Shown: positions 1 through 7,974, counted from the first letter of the stretch. The stretch is 41,924 nt of DNA from Candidatus Finniella inopinata (GCA_943322985.2 CALPGA020000009.1:1-41924), one strand, 5' to 3'. Translations and numbers: made by a program. The notes: generated from the letters alone by a model not told the origin.

Positions 1-81
1 GAAAAAATGATAAGAAATTACATCCAGAATCAAGAGTCAGACGATAAACGAACAGACCAACTAAACCTGTTTGACAGGTAA
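1..81 (+). CDS. C-terminal fragment of an IS200/IS605-type TnpA transposase (cut by window edge)
   Basis: The first frame is open from base 1 to a TAA at 79-81 and encodes 26 residues containing MIRNYIQNQ and ending in DQLNLFDR. The R/K-x-YI-x-NQ pattern is typical of the last helix of small Y1 (IS200/IS605) TnpA transposases, and the perfect subterminal hairpin just downstream fits the right end of such an element. Everything upstream lies outside the window, so neither the catalytic HUH motif nor the tyrosine can be checked. The family assignment is an inference from a short tail plus context. Confidence 0.45.
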   Translation, partial: EKMIRNYIQNQESDDKRTDQLNLFDR

Positions 82-96
82 AAAGGTAACATCAAT

Positions 97-141
97 CCGC
101 TTTGAGCGGTTCATATTCAAACTCCCACTTCTAGTGGGAGT
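97..141. repeat. Candidate right-end hairpins of an IS200/IS605-like element
   Basis: Two hairpins follow the transposase stop: CCGCT/AGCGG (97-109, 3-nt loop) and a perfect 9-bp stem ACTCCCACT/AGTGGGAGT (121-141, loop TCT). There is no T-run, so a terminator is less likely. IS200/IS605 elements carry subterminal hairpins recognised by TnpA instead of terminal inverted repeats. The exact cleavage site is not resolved. Confidence 0.45.
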
Positions 142-266
142 GATTGGCTTAGAGTGTATTTTCATTGCATTGCTGTTAGTCGAGATATTCTAAAAATGCT
201 GTGTTAGTGATTTGTTAATTTTCCTTACTTTAAAATATCAATAGGTATTGTTTTGTGGTTGGGACT

Positions 267-827
267 ATGTATTTTTTTATCGTGACGTTTTTGCTAGTGC
301 TGTCTTCGGGTAAGGTTTTTGGTGCAGAGGAGAAATATGTTGGCTTTACAATAAGTCCAGAGGTTCAGGCTTGGCTTGACGCTAGTGACAGGTCGGCATC
401 GGCTGCACCACTTAGTATTCACGATGAAGCTCTTCGTCAGTTTCAAGAATTAAGTTATAGAACAATTAGCGAAGGTTACCTTCCGAAATTTGAGTCACTA
501 CTTGGGCAGCTTATAGAAATTCATGGTTGTAACCCAATTGGAGAGGACCAAAACACTCTATTGCACTGGATATGTATTATTCTTACTCCACAAGCTGGTA
601 GTCATGGTCCCTACTTGCAATATGTAGATGATTATACGGTGAACGAAATAATAAAAATCACTAGAAGAAATTTTCCAAACATTAAAGAATTATTGAGTTT
701 GCGCAATAAACGCAGAGAAACACCTCTGGACTGTATCCGAGTTGCGTCAATAATGGGTGATAATACTCCGGGAGAAAATCTTGCAAAAAAGGTATATGGC
801 TTACTGACAGCAGAGCCAAGTCCCTAA
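267..827 (+). CDS. Secreted ankyrin-like protein
   Basis: ATG at 267 is preferred to the in-frame GTG at 255 because it starts directly with a signal peptide (MYFFIVTFLLVLSSGKVFGA, then EEKY); no good ribosome binding site is visible for either. The exported part is about 165 residues. Two stretches look like degenerate ankyrin units: DQNTLLHWICI and, about 45 residues later, NKRRETPLDCIRVAS, matching the ankyrin G-x-TPLH-x-A pattern. The stop overlaps the 3' end of the convergent ABC-F gene by 4 bp. Signal peptide plus ankyrin-like units suggests an exported host-interaction protein, but function is unknown and repeat calling is by eye. Confidence 0.6.
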   Translation: MYFFIVTFLLVLSSGKVFGAEEKYVGFTISPEVQAWLDASDRSASAAPLSIHDEALRQFQELSYRTISEGYLPKFESLLGQLIEIHGCNPIGEDQNTLLHWICIILTPQAGSHGPYLQYVDDYTVNEIIKITRRNFPNIKELLSLRNKRRETPLDCIRVASIMGDNTPGENLAKKVYGLLTAEPSP

Positions 828-2443
828 TTCCAGCAGAATTCAACCTGAGCGGCTTTGGCTTCGAACCGTTCAAGGTCGCCTTCCACAAGCAGGGTTTGGC
901 CGCGTGCATTTAGGCCCAAAATATGGGTTGCGACATCGTCAATGAAACTGCGGTTGTGGCTTACGAATAAAACCGTTCCTTCAAACACGCTAAGGGATTC
1001 CGCCAAAATATCGATGCTTTGCATATCAAGGTGGTTTGTGGGCTCGTCTAAAATCAATGTGTTTGCTTTTTTAGCTAATAGGCAACATAAACCGACGCGG
1101 TTTTTTTCACCGCCGGAAAGCACATTCAATGGCTTGAAAACATCATCACCTTTAAACAAAAATGCTCCCAGCATTGATCGGGCTTGGCCTATGCTTAAGT
1201 GCTGATTCAGCTGCATGACGTTTTCCAGCATGGTTGCTTTTGGTGCTAGGTAGTCCAGCTGATCCTGGGCGAAATATGCAACATCAACTTCGTGACCAAG
1301 TTCCACTTCGCCTTCAAGCTTAGGTACAATGTTTAGTAGGGTTTTGATTAGTGTGGATTTACCAATACCGTTGGCGCCAACAATCGCTAACTTTTGCCCA
1401 CGTTCAAGCTTGAAGCTAAGCTTTTTCACTAACGGTGTTGCATAACCAATGGAAAGGTCTTTGGCATTTAACACCACGCGTCCGCTTTTTTTAGCGCATT
1501 CTAGCTTAACACTCATGGGTGGGTTTTTCTCATCCACCTTTAGGTTTGTATCGGCATCGTAAAGTTTTTGCAGCATTTTTACGCGACTTTGCACTTGGCG
1601 GGCTTTGCTTGCTGAGGCGCGGAACCTGTCAACGAAGCTTTGCACTTGCTGTGCTTTTGCACCCAAATTCTGTTTTTGCGCTTGAATTTGTTCTTGTTCT
1701 AATTCGTAAGCTTCTAAAAATTTGTCGTAGTTGCCCACGTAAGCATTCATTTCGCCGTGGTGAAGGTGCAAAATGTTGGTAGCCAAGCGGTTAATCAATG
1801 ACCGGTCATGGGATACAAACACCAAACAGCCCCGGAAGTTTTTCAAAAAGCGTTCAACCCATTCCATGCTTGGAAGGTCTAAGTGGTTTGTAGGCTCGTC
1901 TAATACTAGGAAATTTGGTTTTTTTAAAAATAAGCGCACCAATTCAAGGCGCATACGCCAGCCACCCGATAGGGTCTTTGGGTCCTTGCCAAAATCATCA
2001 GTTTTAAAGCCTAGTCCACATAGTAATTCTTTTGCTTCTGATTCAATTGAAAAGCCATCTAAATAAGTAAGTTCGTGCATAATGTGGTCATATTCTTTTG
2101 CGACTGCATCGGTGCAGGAATGCTCCATTAAGGTCAGCACTTCGGTAAGCCTGCTTTGCAAACCTAAAATGTATTCGGCACCGCCAAGGGCTTCTTCCAA
2201 AAGGGTAGGCATTGGATTTTGGTTTGGTTCTTGGGGTAAATACCCAATTACCGTATCACGAGGCTTAGTCACCGTTCCATCATCTGGTTCGTCAAGGCCG
2301 CATAAAATATTAAGCAATGTTGATTTTCCAGAACCATTAACGCCTACAAGTCCTACGCACCCTTGTTCCGGGAACCTATGGCTAATGCTGTTTAAAACAA
2401 CACGCCCGCCAAAACGTCGGGTCAAATTTTGTAGAGCTAGCAT
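824..2443 (-). CDS. ABC-F family ATPase (ribosome-associated, YbiT-like)
   Basis: A 539-residue protein with two ABC nucleotide-binding domains and no membrane segment, the ABC-F architecture. Domain 1: Walker A GVNGSGKST (about 34-42), signature LSGGWRMRLELVRLF, Walker B FLVLDEPTNHLD. A linker rich in Gln, Lys and Arg follows (about 245-305). Domain 2: Walker A GANGIGKST, signature LSGGEKNRVGLCCLL, Walker B LILDEPTNHLD. ABC-F proteins bind the ribosomal E site and tune translation; length and motif order resemble YbiT, but the subfamily (YbiT, Uup, EttA) is not settled. The second Walker A has Ile where Ser/Ala is usual, which is conservative. Transcribed alone, convergent with the ankyrin-like gene. 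Confidence 0.9.
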   Translation of the reverse strand: MLALQNLTRRFGGRVVLNSISHRFPEQGCVGLVGVNGSGKSTLLNILCGLDEPDDGTVTKPRDTVIGYLPQEPNQNPMPTLLEEALGGAEYILGLQSRLTEVLTLMEHSCTDAVAKEYDHIMHELTYLDGFSIESEAKELLCGLGFKTDDFGKDPKTLSGGWRMRLELVRLFLKKPNFLVLDEPTNHLDLPSMEWVERFLKNFRGCLVFVSHDRSLINRLATNILHLHHGEMNAYVGNYDKFLEAYELEQEQIQAQKQNLGAKAQQVQSFVDRFRASASKARQVQSRVKMLQKLYDADTNLKVDEKNPPMSVKLECAKKSGRVVLNAKDLSIGYATPLVKKLSFKLERGQKLAIVGANGIGKSTLIKTLLNIVPKLEGEVELGHEVDVAYFAQDQLDYLAPKATMLENVMQLNQHLSIGQARSMLGAFLFKGDDVFKPLNVLSGGEKNRVGLCCLLAKKANTLILDEPTNHLDMQSIDILAESLSVFEGTVLFVSHNRSFIDDVATHILGLNARGQTLLVEGDLERFEAKAAQVEFCWN

Positions 2444-2576
2444 GTGAAAAATCTTTTAAAAATATCTGCAAAGAATAGCATATTAACTGCGCTTTCCCTA
2501 TTAAATATTTCATTAACTTCTTATTAAATTTCTAGCCGGTACAATTTAGAAAAGTGAATGTACTTAAGGGCAAAAG

Positions 2577-3092
2577 ATCAAAAAACTAAATGTATTATTA
2601 GCAATTTTTTTAGGATGGAACGCACAAACCTTTGCTGCAGAAGTTGCAACGCTGGGTTCATTATTGGATGACCCAGTAGTAACATTATCTACAAATATGC
2701 GAACCATTTTAAGAACAAGTAGTCTAGATAAAGCAACATGTTCTGCAGAACAAAAAGATGCGCTGGCTGATCAAGCAATGCAAGTGTTTACAAGCAATAT
2801 TCCAAGACTTATGCAATTTGTGCCTTTTGAAAGACAAAACAACTTTACTACCCAAGTAACTGATCTCATGCAAGAATCTGCCAATGCCTATCCTGCACAG
2901 ATGAGTGTTACATTCATCATGAATGGCATTCAGGCTCTTTCACAACTTGATGAAGGTGCTTTTGGGCAAAGAATCACTGAAACAAAAAGCGCTATTCAAA
3001 CCGCACTTCTTACCATTCAACCTAAGCGGGATCTTAATTTTGTGGCGCATACATTATGCGCTAAGTGGGGATTCGTTGGATTTTCCTTATAA
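2577..3092 (+). CDS. Secreted protein of unknown function, apparent ATC start
   Basis: The frame is open from the stop at 2565-2567 to the TAA at 3090 with no ATG, GTG or TTG before residue 30. Yet the upstream part encodes a good signal peptide: after ATC at 2577 come KKLNVLLAIF, a short hydrophobic core, and TFAA before EVATLG. A Shine-Dalgarno-like AAGGG lies at 2566-2570, 6 nt before the ATC. The start is therefore either a rare non-AUG codon or a mutated ATG. The TTG at 2664 would remove the whole signal peptide and is unlikely. The mature part has no recognised domain and one cysteine near each end. It could be a recent pseudogene. Confidence 0.55.
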   Translation: MKKLNVLLAIFLGWNAQTFAAEVATLGSLLDDPVVTLSTNMRTILRTSSLDKATCSAEQKDALADQAMQVFTSNIPRLMQFVPFERQNNFTTQVTDLMQESANAYPAQMSVTFIMNGIQALSQLDEGAFGQRITETKSAIQTALLTIQPKRDLNFVAHTLCAKWGFVGFSL

Positions 3093-3205
3093 TTTTTGTT
3101 GAACAAATCCAGAAGCCAAGAACAAACCATTATTCAAAGCCACTGGTAGATTTTGCAAAAAACGGCTAAGACATAAGGTAGTTTTTATTCAAAAGGTGGT
3201 ACTTT

Positions 3206-3742
3206 ATGCAATTAGCTTTTCAATACATTAGAAATTCTCGTGTTTTATTAACGGTTATTGGCTTTGGTTTATTATTTTTCTGTGGCCAGGTAAGCATACC
3301 GATTCAGCCCGTAGCTATTACATTGCAAACAGTTGCTATGCTTGTGATTGGCCTTACCTTTTCAAAAGCAGATGCACTCAAAAGTGTAACAAGTTACTTG
3401 ATGTTAGGAGCACTAGGCGCTCCCGTTTTTGCTAACTTCAGTGGTGGTTTTGCAAAATTAATGGGGCCAGCAGGTGGCTTCTATTTTGGTTTTTTGGTGG
3501 CAGTTTGGGTGATGTGCACACTTAGAGAGCGTTTTTCAAATGCAAATGCAAATACCAATACCAAAGAAATGTTGTTAATTGCTTTTGCAGGTCAAACAAC
3601 GCTGTACGTGTGTGGTGTGCTTTGGCTTTGTGCGTATGTAAGCCCTGATAAAGCAATTTCATTCGGACTTGTGCCATTTATTTTGCCAGGAATTGTGAAA
3701 TCACTGTTGGTGGCAGCTGCGGTTCGATACCTGAAAAAATAA
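3206..3742 (+). CDS. bioY: Biotin transporter substrate-binding component BioY
   Basis: A 178-residue protein with about six membrane segments. BioY hallmarks are clear: GQVSIPIQPVAITLQT near residues 27-42, then GALGAPVFANFSGG and LMGPAGGFYFGF (about 68-95). BioY is the S component of the ECF biotin transporter and in some bacteria works without its EcfAT module; no ecfA or ecfT is in the window. A strong ribosome binding site AAGGTGG (3193-3199) sits 6 nt before the ATG. Presence implies biotin scavenging. A decayed second bioY tail lies 300 bp downstream. Confidence 0.92.
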   Translation: MQLAFQYIRNSRVLLTVIGFGLLFFCGQVSIPIQPVAITLQTVAMLVIGLTFSKADALKSVTSYLMLGALGAPVFANFSGGFAKLMGPAGGFYFGFLVAVWVMCTLRERFSNANANTNTKEMLLIAFAGQTTLYVCGVLWLCAYVSPDKAISFGLVPFILPGIVKSLLVAAAVRYLKK

Positions 3743-3765
3743 ATATGTGATTTAAGGATTTATCA

Positions 3766-3939
3766 ATGAAATTGATATATGTAATTATTATTTTTTTGAG
3801 TATTACCGCAATTTTTCTTTGTTGTATGGCTTTTTCTTCAAGAAATTATGTTCCACAAGGCTCAAGAGTCTACAATGAAGCGTATGGCACAGAGACATCT
3901 AGTTGTATAGAAATCATTCGAAAAAAAGTTGTTGTGTAA
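3766..3939 (+). CDS. Small secreted or membrane peptide, 57 aa
   Basis: ATG at 3766 follows AAGGA (3754-3758) with a 7-nt spacer, a convincing ribosome binding site. The peptide begins with a Lys and a long hydrophobic stretch (about residues 3-22, ending in FLCCMAFSS), followed by a 33-residue polar tail with one cysteine. It is either a signal peptide plus a tiny secreted peptide or a single-pass membrane protein; the CC pair could also suggest a lipoprotein, without a canonical lipobox. It lies between intact bioY and the second bioY remnant. No family recognised. Confidence 0.5.
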   Translation: MKLIYVIIIFLSITAIFLCCMAFSSRNYVPQGSRVYNEAYGTETSSCIEIIRKKVVV

Positions 3940-4035
3940 TAAAGTTGAAAGTTATGCCCAAACACTTTACTCATCAACAAGTACGCTGAGATTTTTTAAA
4001 ACTAATGGAAGAGGGTTCTTTCAGGTTATTGTCTT

Positions 4036-4101
4036 ATGCTTCTGCCAGGAATTGTGAAATCAGTTTTGGTGGCTGCTGCCATTCGATACCTGAAGAAATA
4101 G
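4036..4101 (+). pseudogene. bioY: Remnant of a second bioY (3' end only)
   Basis: Bases 4039-4101 encode LLPGIVKSVLVAAAIRYLKK plus a stop, nearly identical to the end of intact bioY (LPGIVKSLLVAAAVRYLKK). DNA identity over about 60 bp is roughly 85 percent, and most differences are silent or conservative. That suggests the copy diverged while still coding, before its upstream part was lost. Immediately upstream the similarity dissolves, so only the last transmembrane segment is left. Confidence 0.75.
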
Positions 4102-4120
4102 ATTTAGCCTTAACGTAATT

Positions 4121-4156
4121 AATGGCAAAGGGCTTGCGCCTTTTGCCATTTTTTTT
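4121..4156 (+). terminator. Rho-independent terminator after the bioY remnant
   Basis: AATGGCAAAGG pairs with CCTTTTGCCATT (one G-U pair) around a short loop, followed by eight T at 4149-4156. It probably ended transcription of the lost second bioY and now serves the bioY/57-aa unit. Confidence 0.8.
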
Positions 4157-4173
4157 ATGAAACACCCAAGTTA

Positions 4174-4539
4174 CTATCTAGCAAGTACTATACCTAAGTT
4201 ACGGGCCCTTTCAATGATCCATTCTTTTGCAGTTAGATGATCTTTGAAAGGCCATTTAGATTCCTTTGTGCCATCACTATTGTTCAAATATACTCCAATT
4301 TTTCCTCTATCAGGTTGATAGCGTAGGGTAAAAATGGTTGCTACGTGTTGATTTGCATTATCTAGTATAACAATGTTGCTGTTCGGTTTTTTCTGCCATT
4401 CAAATGCAGCGATGCTGCTGCCTCTTTGCAATTCTGCAAAAGCATCATTATTGTGAGCTGGATATAGGCAACCACTGCTAAAATAAACAAAAGCAAAAAT
4501 CACTAAATTTTTGTAAAACTGATTGAAAAATATTGACAT
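4174..4539 (-). CDS. Small putative lipoprotein of unknown function
   Basis: A 121-residue protein with hydrophobic N-terminus (FYKNLVIFAFVYFSSGC) ending in a lipobox-like SSGC at about residue 24, so probable lipid attachment; the -3 residue is Ser, which is non-ideal. The mature part looks like a compact beta-rich domain with no recognised motif. AGAGG lies 5 nt upstream of the ATG on the minus strand. It converges with the bioY remnant and its terminator. Confidence 0.6.
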   Translation of the reverse strand: MSIFFNQFYKNLVIFAFVYFSSGCLYPAHNNDAFAELQRGSSIAAFEWQKKPNSNIVILDNANQHVATIFTLRYQPDRGKIGVYLNNSDGTKESKWPFKDHLTAKEWIIERARNLGIVLAR

Positions 4540-4681
4540 AAGACCTCTTTAAAATATATATCGAGGTTGTATAATAGATTTAAAATTGCTGAGCTTGCAA
4601 ATATTTTTATTTTATTAAATATTTATCTATCACTACGCAGTAATTTACATTCTAAATGTCTATATGACTCTGGAGGATTTT

Positions 4682-4795
4682 ATGAATGTTAAATCATTAA
4701 AACTTGGTATTTCAGTGCAAATGTTATTATTAAGAACTAGAAAATCAAGTATGCGTATGTTACATCTTATGTATAAATTTTTTCTTACAAGGTAA
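4682..4795 (+). CDS. 37-aa basic peptide, possible leader or toxin-like peptide
   Basis: A strong Shine-Dalgarno sequence TGGAGGA (4671-4677) stands 5 nt before ATG 4682. The ORF encodes 37 residues with nine Lys/Arg, no Asp or Glu, and hydrophobic residues in between (for example VQMLLLRTRK and MYKFFLTR at the end). The stop at 4793-4795 is 6 nt before the ATG at 4802 that begins the signal peptide of the next gene, so the two are likely co-transcribed and translationally coupled. No family recognised; could be a leader peptide, a membrane-active peptide or chance. Confidence 0.45.
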   Translation: MNVKSLKLGISVQMLLLRTRKSSMRMLHLMYKFFLTR

Positions 4796-4833
4796 GATCT
4801 AATGATAAAAATATTCCTTATTTTTTCTTTTCT

Positions 4834-5595
4834 ATGCATATTGCTAACAATCTAAGCGCAACTGATGTGCCTGAGCAATTATTTGTAGAAAGGACAACCT
4901 TATATTCAGCATATGATTCAAGAACTGATCGTATTATCTGTGATCCCGCCAAATTGGCAGAATTTAGAGCAAAACTAGGAAATCTGCCATTCATACAAAA
5001 TAGTGAAGATCCTGAACTTTCTTGTGAAACATTTTCAGATGCTTCAACTGAAAAATATTTATTTGCACCATTAGCTTGCGAAATTGTTTCAGATTTTACT
5101 ATGGGTCGCATATTACGTACTAATGGAGTATGTAATTGTATTGGAATAGCAGTATGGACTGTTTCGGGAAGTTACATGTTACACTGCTCGCCTGCTGAGA
5201 TTTATACAAATGCTGAAGGCGAAATAGTTATGGGATCTGCATTTGCAGCGTTACAGAATGTTTTGCAAGATATTCCTACTGAAACTAAAGAAAATGCAAA
5301 GGTATACCTTGCTTCATCTATGTTTTCAGATTCATTTGAATTGATAAAAAAACAGCTAATTAGTTTGGGATATACTATTTCAGGAATAGCTGTTCCAGAT
5401 ATTATTCAGGAACGTCGTGCGGATGGTGTAGATTATTACATTAATACTCCTTTTCAACACATGACTTTTCAGAAAGTAATGGATAAATTTGTTGATTTTT
5501 CCACAATCATATCTATGCGTGCTAGTGATGGTTCAATATTCGTAAAACATCTTTTACATGCACCCCATAACCATGCTTTTTACTTTTTCAAGTAA
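4834..5595 (+). CDS. Secreted protein of unknown function with frameshifted signal peptide
   Basis: ATG 4834 gives 253 residues, but it has no ribosome binding site and cuts into a signal peptide. A better start, ATG 4802 preceded by AAGG (4789-4792), encodes MIKIFLIFSFL and then meets a stop at 4853 in its own frame. Adding one T to the six-T run at 4821-4826 joins the frames and gives MIKIFLIFFFSMHIANNLSA followed by TDVPEQ, a good signal peptide with an Ala cleavage site. The mature part has several cysteines and no recognised domain. Its last 42 bp overlap the convergent gene end, so the C-terminus may be secondary. Either a frameshift mutant, a slippage-rescued gene or a sequencing error. 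Confidence 0.6.
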   Translation: MHIANNLSATDVPEQLFVERTTLYSAYDSRTDRIICDPAKLAEFRAKLGNLPFIQNSEDPELSCETFSDASTEKYLFAPLACEIVSDFTMGRILRTNGVCNCIGIAVWTVSGSYMLHCSPAEIYTNAEGEIVMGSAFAALQNVLQDIPTETKENAKVYLASSMFSDSFELIKKQLISLGYTISGIAVPDIIQERRADGVDYYINTPFQHMTFQKVMDKFVDFSTIISMRASDGSIFVKHLLHAPHNHAFYFFK

Positions 5596-6066
5596 ATCAA
5601 ACGGGGCTGATTTGCTGGCATTTAACCAACCGATCAGCTCGTCAATTTTTGCCATGACCTTTGAATTATCTGCGCTGGTGTCATCTTTCCAAACGACAGC
5701 AGCATAGATTAGCGCGCACAAAAACAGTAAATTTTGCACATAACGTGCCGTATTCCAATGTAGGTTTAATTGCTGATGCCACCCATCAATAGCAGCACTA
5801 ATTTGTGATTGTGCTTCACAAATACATTTGGGATTTAACTCAATAGCATTCCAAAGGTTCAAAATGCACGTCCGTTTTTCAGTTAGGCTATCAAAAACCA
5901 ACATCATTAAGTCAAACAAGGTTTCATCAGTACTGTGAAGGCTAACTGTTGATAGCTGGTCTGTCACTGCCCAAAGGCGGTCATTAATCAAAGCCTGAAT
6001 TTCTTCAAATGTAAGTTCAGGAGAAGGTTGTGCAGCCTTTTCCCAAATGGCGTTAATATCAAGCAT
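5554..6066 (-). CDS. COQ9/TetR C-terminal-domain-like protein
   Basis: A 170-residue helical protein. The stretch TLFDLMMLVFDSLTEKR resembles the (L/F)FD-hydrophobic-FD-x-L-x-x-R segment seen in alphaproteobacterial TetR/COQ9-type C-terminal domains, and ALIYAAVVWKDD followed by LIGWLNASK resembles their last helices. The N-terminus is short, and no helix-turn-helix is recognisable, so DNA binding is doubtful. It starts inside the last 8 bp of znuA (ATGAATGCTTGA arrangement), so it is translationally coupled to zinc import. Assignment is by remembered family pattern and uncertain. Confidence 0.5.
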   Translation of the reverse strand: MLDINAIWEKAAQPSPELTFEEIQALINDRLWAVTDQLSTVSLHSTDETLFDLMMLVFDSLTEKRTCILNLWNAIELNPKCICEAQSQISAAIDGWHQQLNLHWNTARYVQNLLFLCALIYAAVVWKDDTSADNSKVMAKIDELIGWLNASKSAPFDLLEKVKSMVMGCM

Positions 6067-6907
6067 TCATTGCTCCTGCTATAACTGTGGCGTTGTACCA
6101 CAGGGTGTCTTGCAAGTTTAAATCATCTTTTAGTGTGTCGGCATACAAAACGCCACTTACCTTTTTTCCAGTCTCATTAGCAATAGCGTTAAGAATTTTG
6201 GGATTTGATAAATTTTCTAGAAAAATGGCAGAAATTTGCAAGGAGCGAATTTGACCTATCAAGTTTTTCATATCTGCTGCGGATGGGTCATCACTAGTGC
6301 TAACGCCTTGAGGGCTTAAAACCACAACATTATAGCATTGGGCGAAATATGAAAAAGCATCGTGAGTGGTGAGCATCACCCGTTTGCTTTGGGGAATTTT
6401 TGCAAAAAGCTCAGCAACATTGGTTTGCAATTCATTGAACGTGGCCTTTAGGCTTATTGCATTCTTTTCAAATGTTGATGTGTGATTTGGAAAGGCATCT
6501 TTTAACGCATTTGTGATGTTATTAATCATTAAATTAATGAGCTTTGGGCTATGCCAAACGTGTGGATCTGGCAATTTCCCAAGGTAACGGGCTGATATAT
6601 TTTCGCTAGCCATAACCACTTTGCCTTTGTAACCTGAGCCGTCAATTAGGTTGGTAATCCACCCTTCTAAATTTAGCCCATTGGTAATTACCAAATCGGC
6701 TTTTGCCAACGTTTTTGAATCACTTGGTTTTGGTTGGTACATGTGCGGGTCAACCGACTTTGGTACAATTGTGTACACCTGAATACTATCAATTCCTTGG
6801 CATAATTGAGCGCATAAATTTTGTAAAATTGAAAAACTGCACACAACCGTTTCGGCGTGTAGAAACGGAAAAAATGCAAAAACAAAAAGAAGTCGAATAA
6901 CTCTCAT
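6059..6907 (-). CDS. znuA: Periplasmic zinc/manganese-binding protein ZnuA
   Basis: Start at ATG 6907 because the protein then begins with a clean signal peptide (MRVIRLLFVFAFFPFLHA, then ETVVCSFS); the frame stays open for 57 more codons upstream, but that stretch looks non-coding. The mature protein is a cluster A-I metal-binding protein with the usual ligands: His in VDPHMYQPKPSD, His in DPHVWHSP, His in TTHDAFSYF, and Asp in LYADTLKDD near the end. The His-rich loop of many zinc-specific members is absent, so manganese cannot be excluded. Its ABC partners are 15 kb away at 21.7-23.2 kb. The upstream ribosome binding site is poor. Confidence 0.85.
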   Translation of the reverse strand: MRVIRLLFVFAFFPFLHAETVVCSFSILQNLCAQLCQGIDSIQVYTIVPKSVDPHMYQPKPSDSKTLAKADLVITNGLNLEGWITNLIDGSGYKGKVVMASENISARYLGKLPDPHVWHSPKLINLMINNITNALKDAFPNHTSTFEKNAISLKATFNELQTNVAELFAKIPQSKRVMLTTHDAFSYFAQCYNVVVLSPQGVSTSDDPSAADMKNLIGQIRSLQISAIFLENLSNPKILNAIANETGKKVSGVLYADTLKDDLNLQDTLWYNATVIAGAMNA

Positions 6908-7192
6908 AAGGAGGGCAGTATGCAAGTTTTTTATGATTAGTTCAAAATATTTATTATTGGTTTTTAACGATTTATTAATGTTTTGGTGGTACATGGTGCC
7001 ATCCCCCCACCCCCGCCCAAATAAAGGGTGGGCCACCCGCCTTGGCGCCAACCTTGCATGCAGACATAGCTTCGCCATTTGTATCCTTTTGGGCTTTAAG
7101 CGAATACATTGAAGTCATATATCTGAAGAACTGTTCTTAAATTAAATATTACCATAGTGTTCAATAATAAATTATTAATTATACATAAATTT
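6908..7192. other. Intergenic region proC-znuA with GC-rich palindromes
   Basis: This 285-bp gap contains a GC-rich island (about 7003-7055) in otherwise AT-rich DNA, with palindromes GGGTGG-G-CCACCC (7026-7038) and TTGGCGCCAA (7043-7052). The znuA frame runs open through it, but without coding character. The right half is plain AT-rich sequence that should include the znuA promoter. No Zur-box-like site was recognised. Confidence 0.35.
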
Positions 7193-7951
7193 TTATATTG
7201 CTAGTTCTTGAGCGCGGTCACGGGCTTTTATTAGGGCGTGTGAAAACAAACGCTGCAAATTGTTGTTTCCCATTAAAACCCCAAGGGCGGCTTCGGTTGT
7301 GCCACCTTTGCTTGTAACATTGACGCGCAATTCTTCAGCTGATGCGGGCAATTCTTTCAATGTTGCAGCGGCGCCAATAATGGTTTGTCTGGCAAATCGC
7401 ATCGCGAAGTCTTGATCTAAGCCCAGCTCAATGGCTGCTTGTTCCAAGCATTCACACAAATGATACACATAAGCAGGGCCTGACCCAGAAAGAGCCGTCA
7501 CCGCATCGAACATCTCTTCGTTTGCTAATTTTTCAACGATGCCTACTTTTTCAAATAAGGTGATGACAATTGTGTCATCATCACTCGTGCAGTTTTCATT
7601 TAGTATATAGGCGCTGGCCCCTTGGGATACAATGACAGGTAAGTTAGGCATGACTCGGCTAAGGCGTACTTTTTCCCCTAACCACTGGGCGTAACGATTA
7701 CTTGGAATGCCGGCGGCAATGGAAATGAATAGTGCATCTTGAAATTTTGCGTATGCGGGCATGACTTGTGCAAGCATTTGTGGTTTTACGGCAATGACAA
7801 TGACATTTGGGCAATAGCTTGCGGGTAGTTCATCAATTGATTTTGCGCAACCTTCTTTAAACGGATCAACAATCGTGACCTTGCAAAATGCTTCCCAGCC
7901 TTTTAACAGAGCCGCGCCCATGGCGCCATAGCCAACTAACAAAACATGCAT
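7193..7951 (-). CDS. proC: Pyrroline-5-carboxylate reductase
   Basis: A 252-residue ProC, last step of proline synthesis (NAD(P)H reduction of pyrroline-5-carboxylate). The N-terminal Rossmann motif reads GYGAMGAALLKG; the conserved ALSGSGPAYVYHL and VTSKGGTTEAAL near the C-terminus are the family signature regions. It is slightly shorter than the usual 265-275 residues. It stands alone on the minus strand and diverges from the secreted-protein gene at 8140; a duplicated piece of the ubiH upstream region lies just upstream of its start. Confidence 0.92.
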   Translation of the reverse strand: MHVLLVGYGAMGAALLKGWEAFCKVTIVDPFKEGCAKSIDELPASYCPNVIVIAVKPQMLAQVMPAYAKFQDALFISIAAGIPSNRYAQWLGEKVRLSRVMPNLPVIVSQGASAYILNENCTSDDDTIVITLFEKVGIVEKLANEEMFDAVTALSGSGPAYVYHLCECLEQAAIELGLDQDFAMRFARQTIIGAAATLKELPASAEELRVNVTSKGGTTEAALGVLMGNNNLQRLFSHALIKARDRAQELAI

Positions 7952-7974
7952 ACTTTAAATTCTTGAAGGTTTTA

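Noticed and set aside
6908-6940. Perfect ribosome binding site AAGGAGG on the plus strand with ATG 6920
   Set aside because: The frame stops after six codons; chance complement of the znuA upstream region.
6908-7078. 57-codon N-terminal extension of znuA
   Set aside because: It precedes a clean signal peptide and includes a GC-rich palindrome region; not coding in character.
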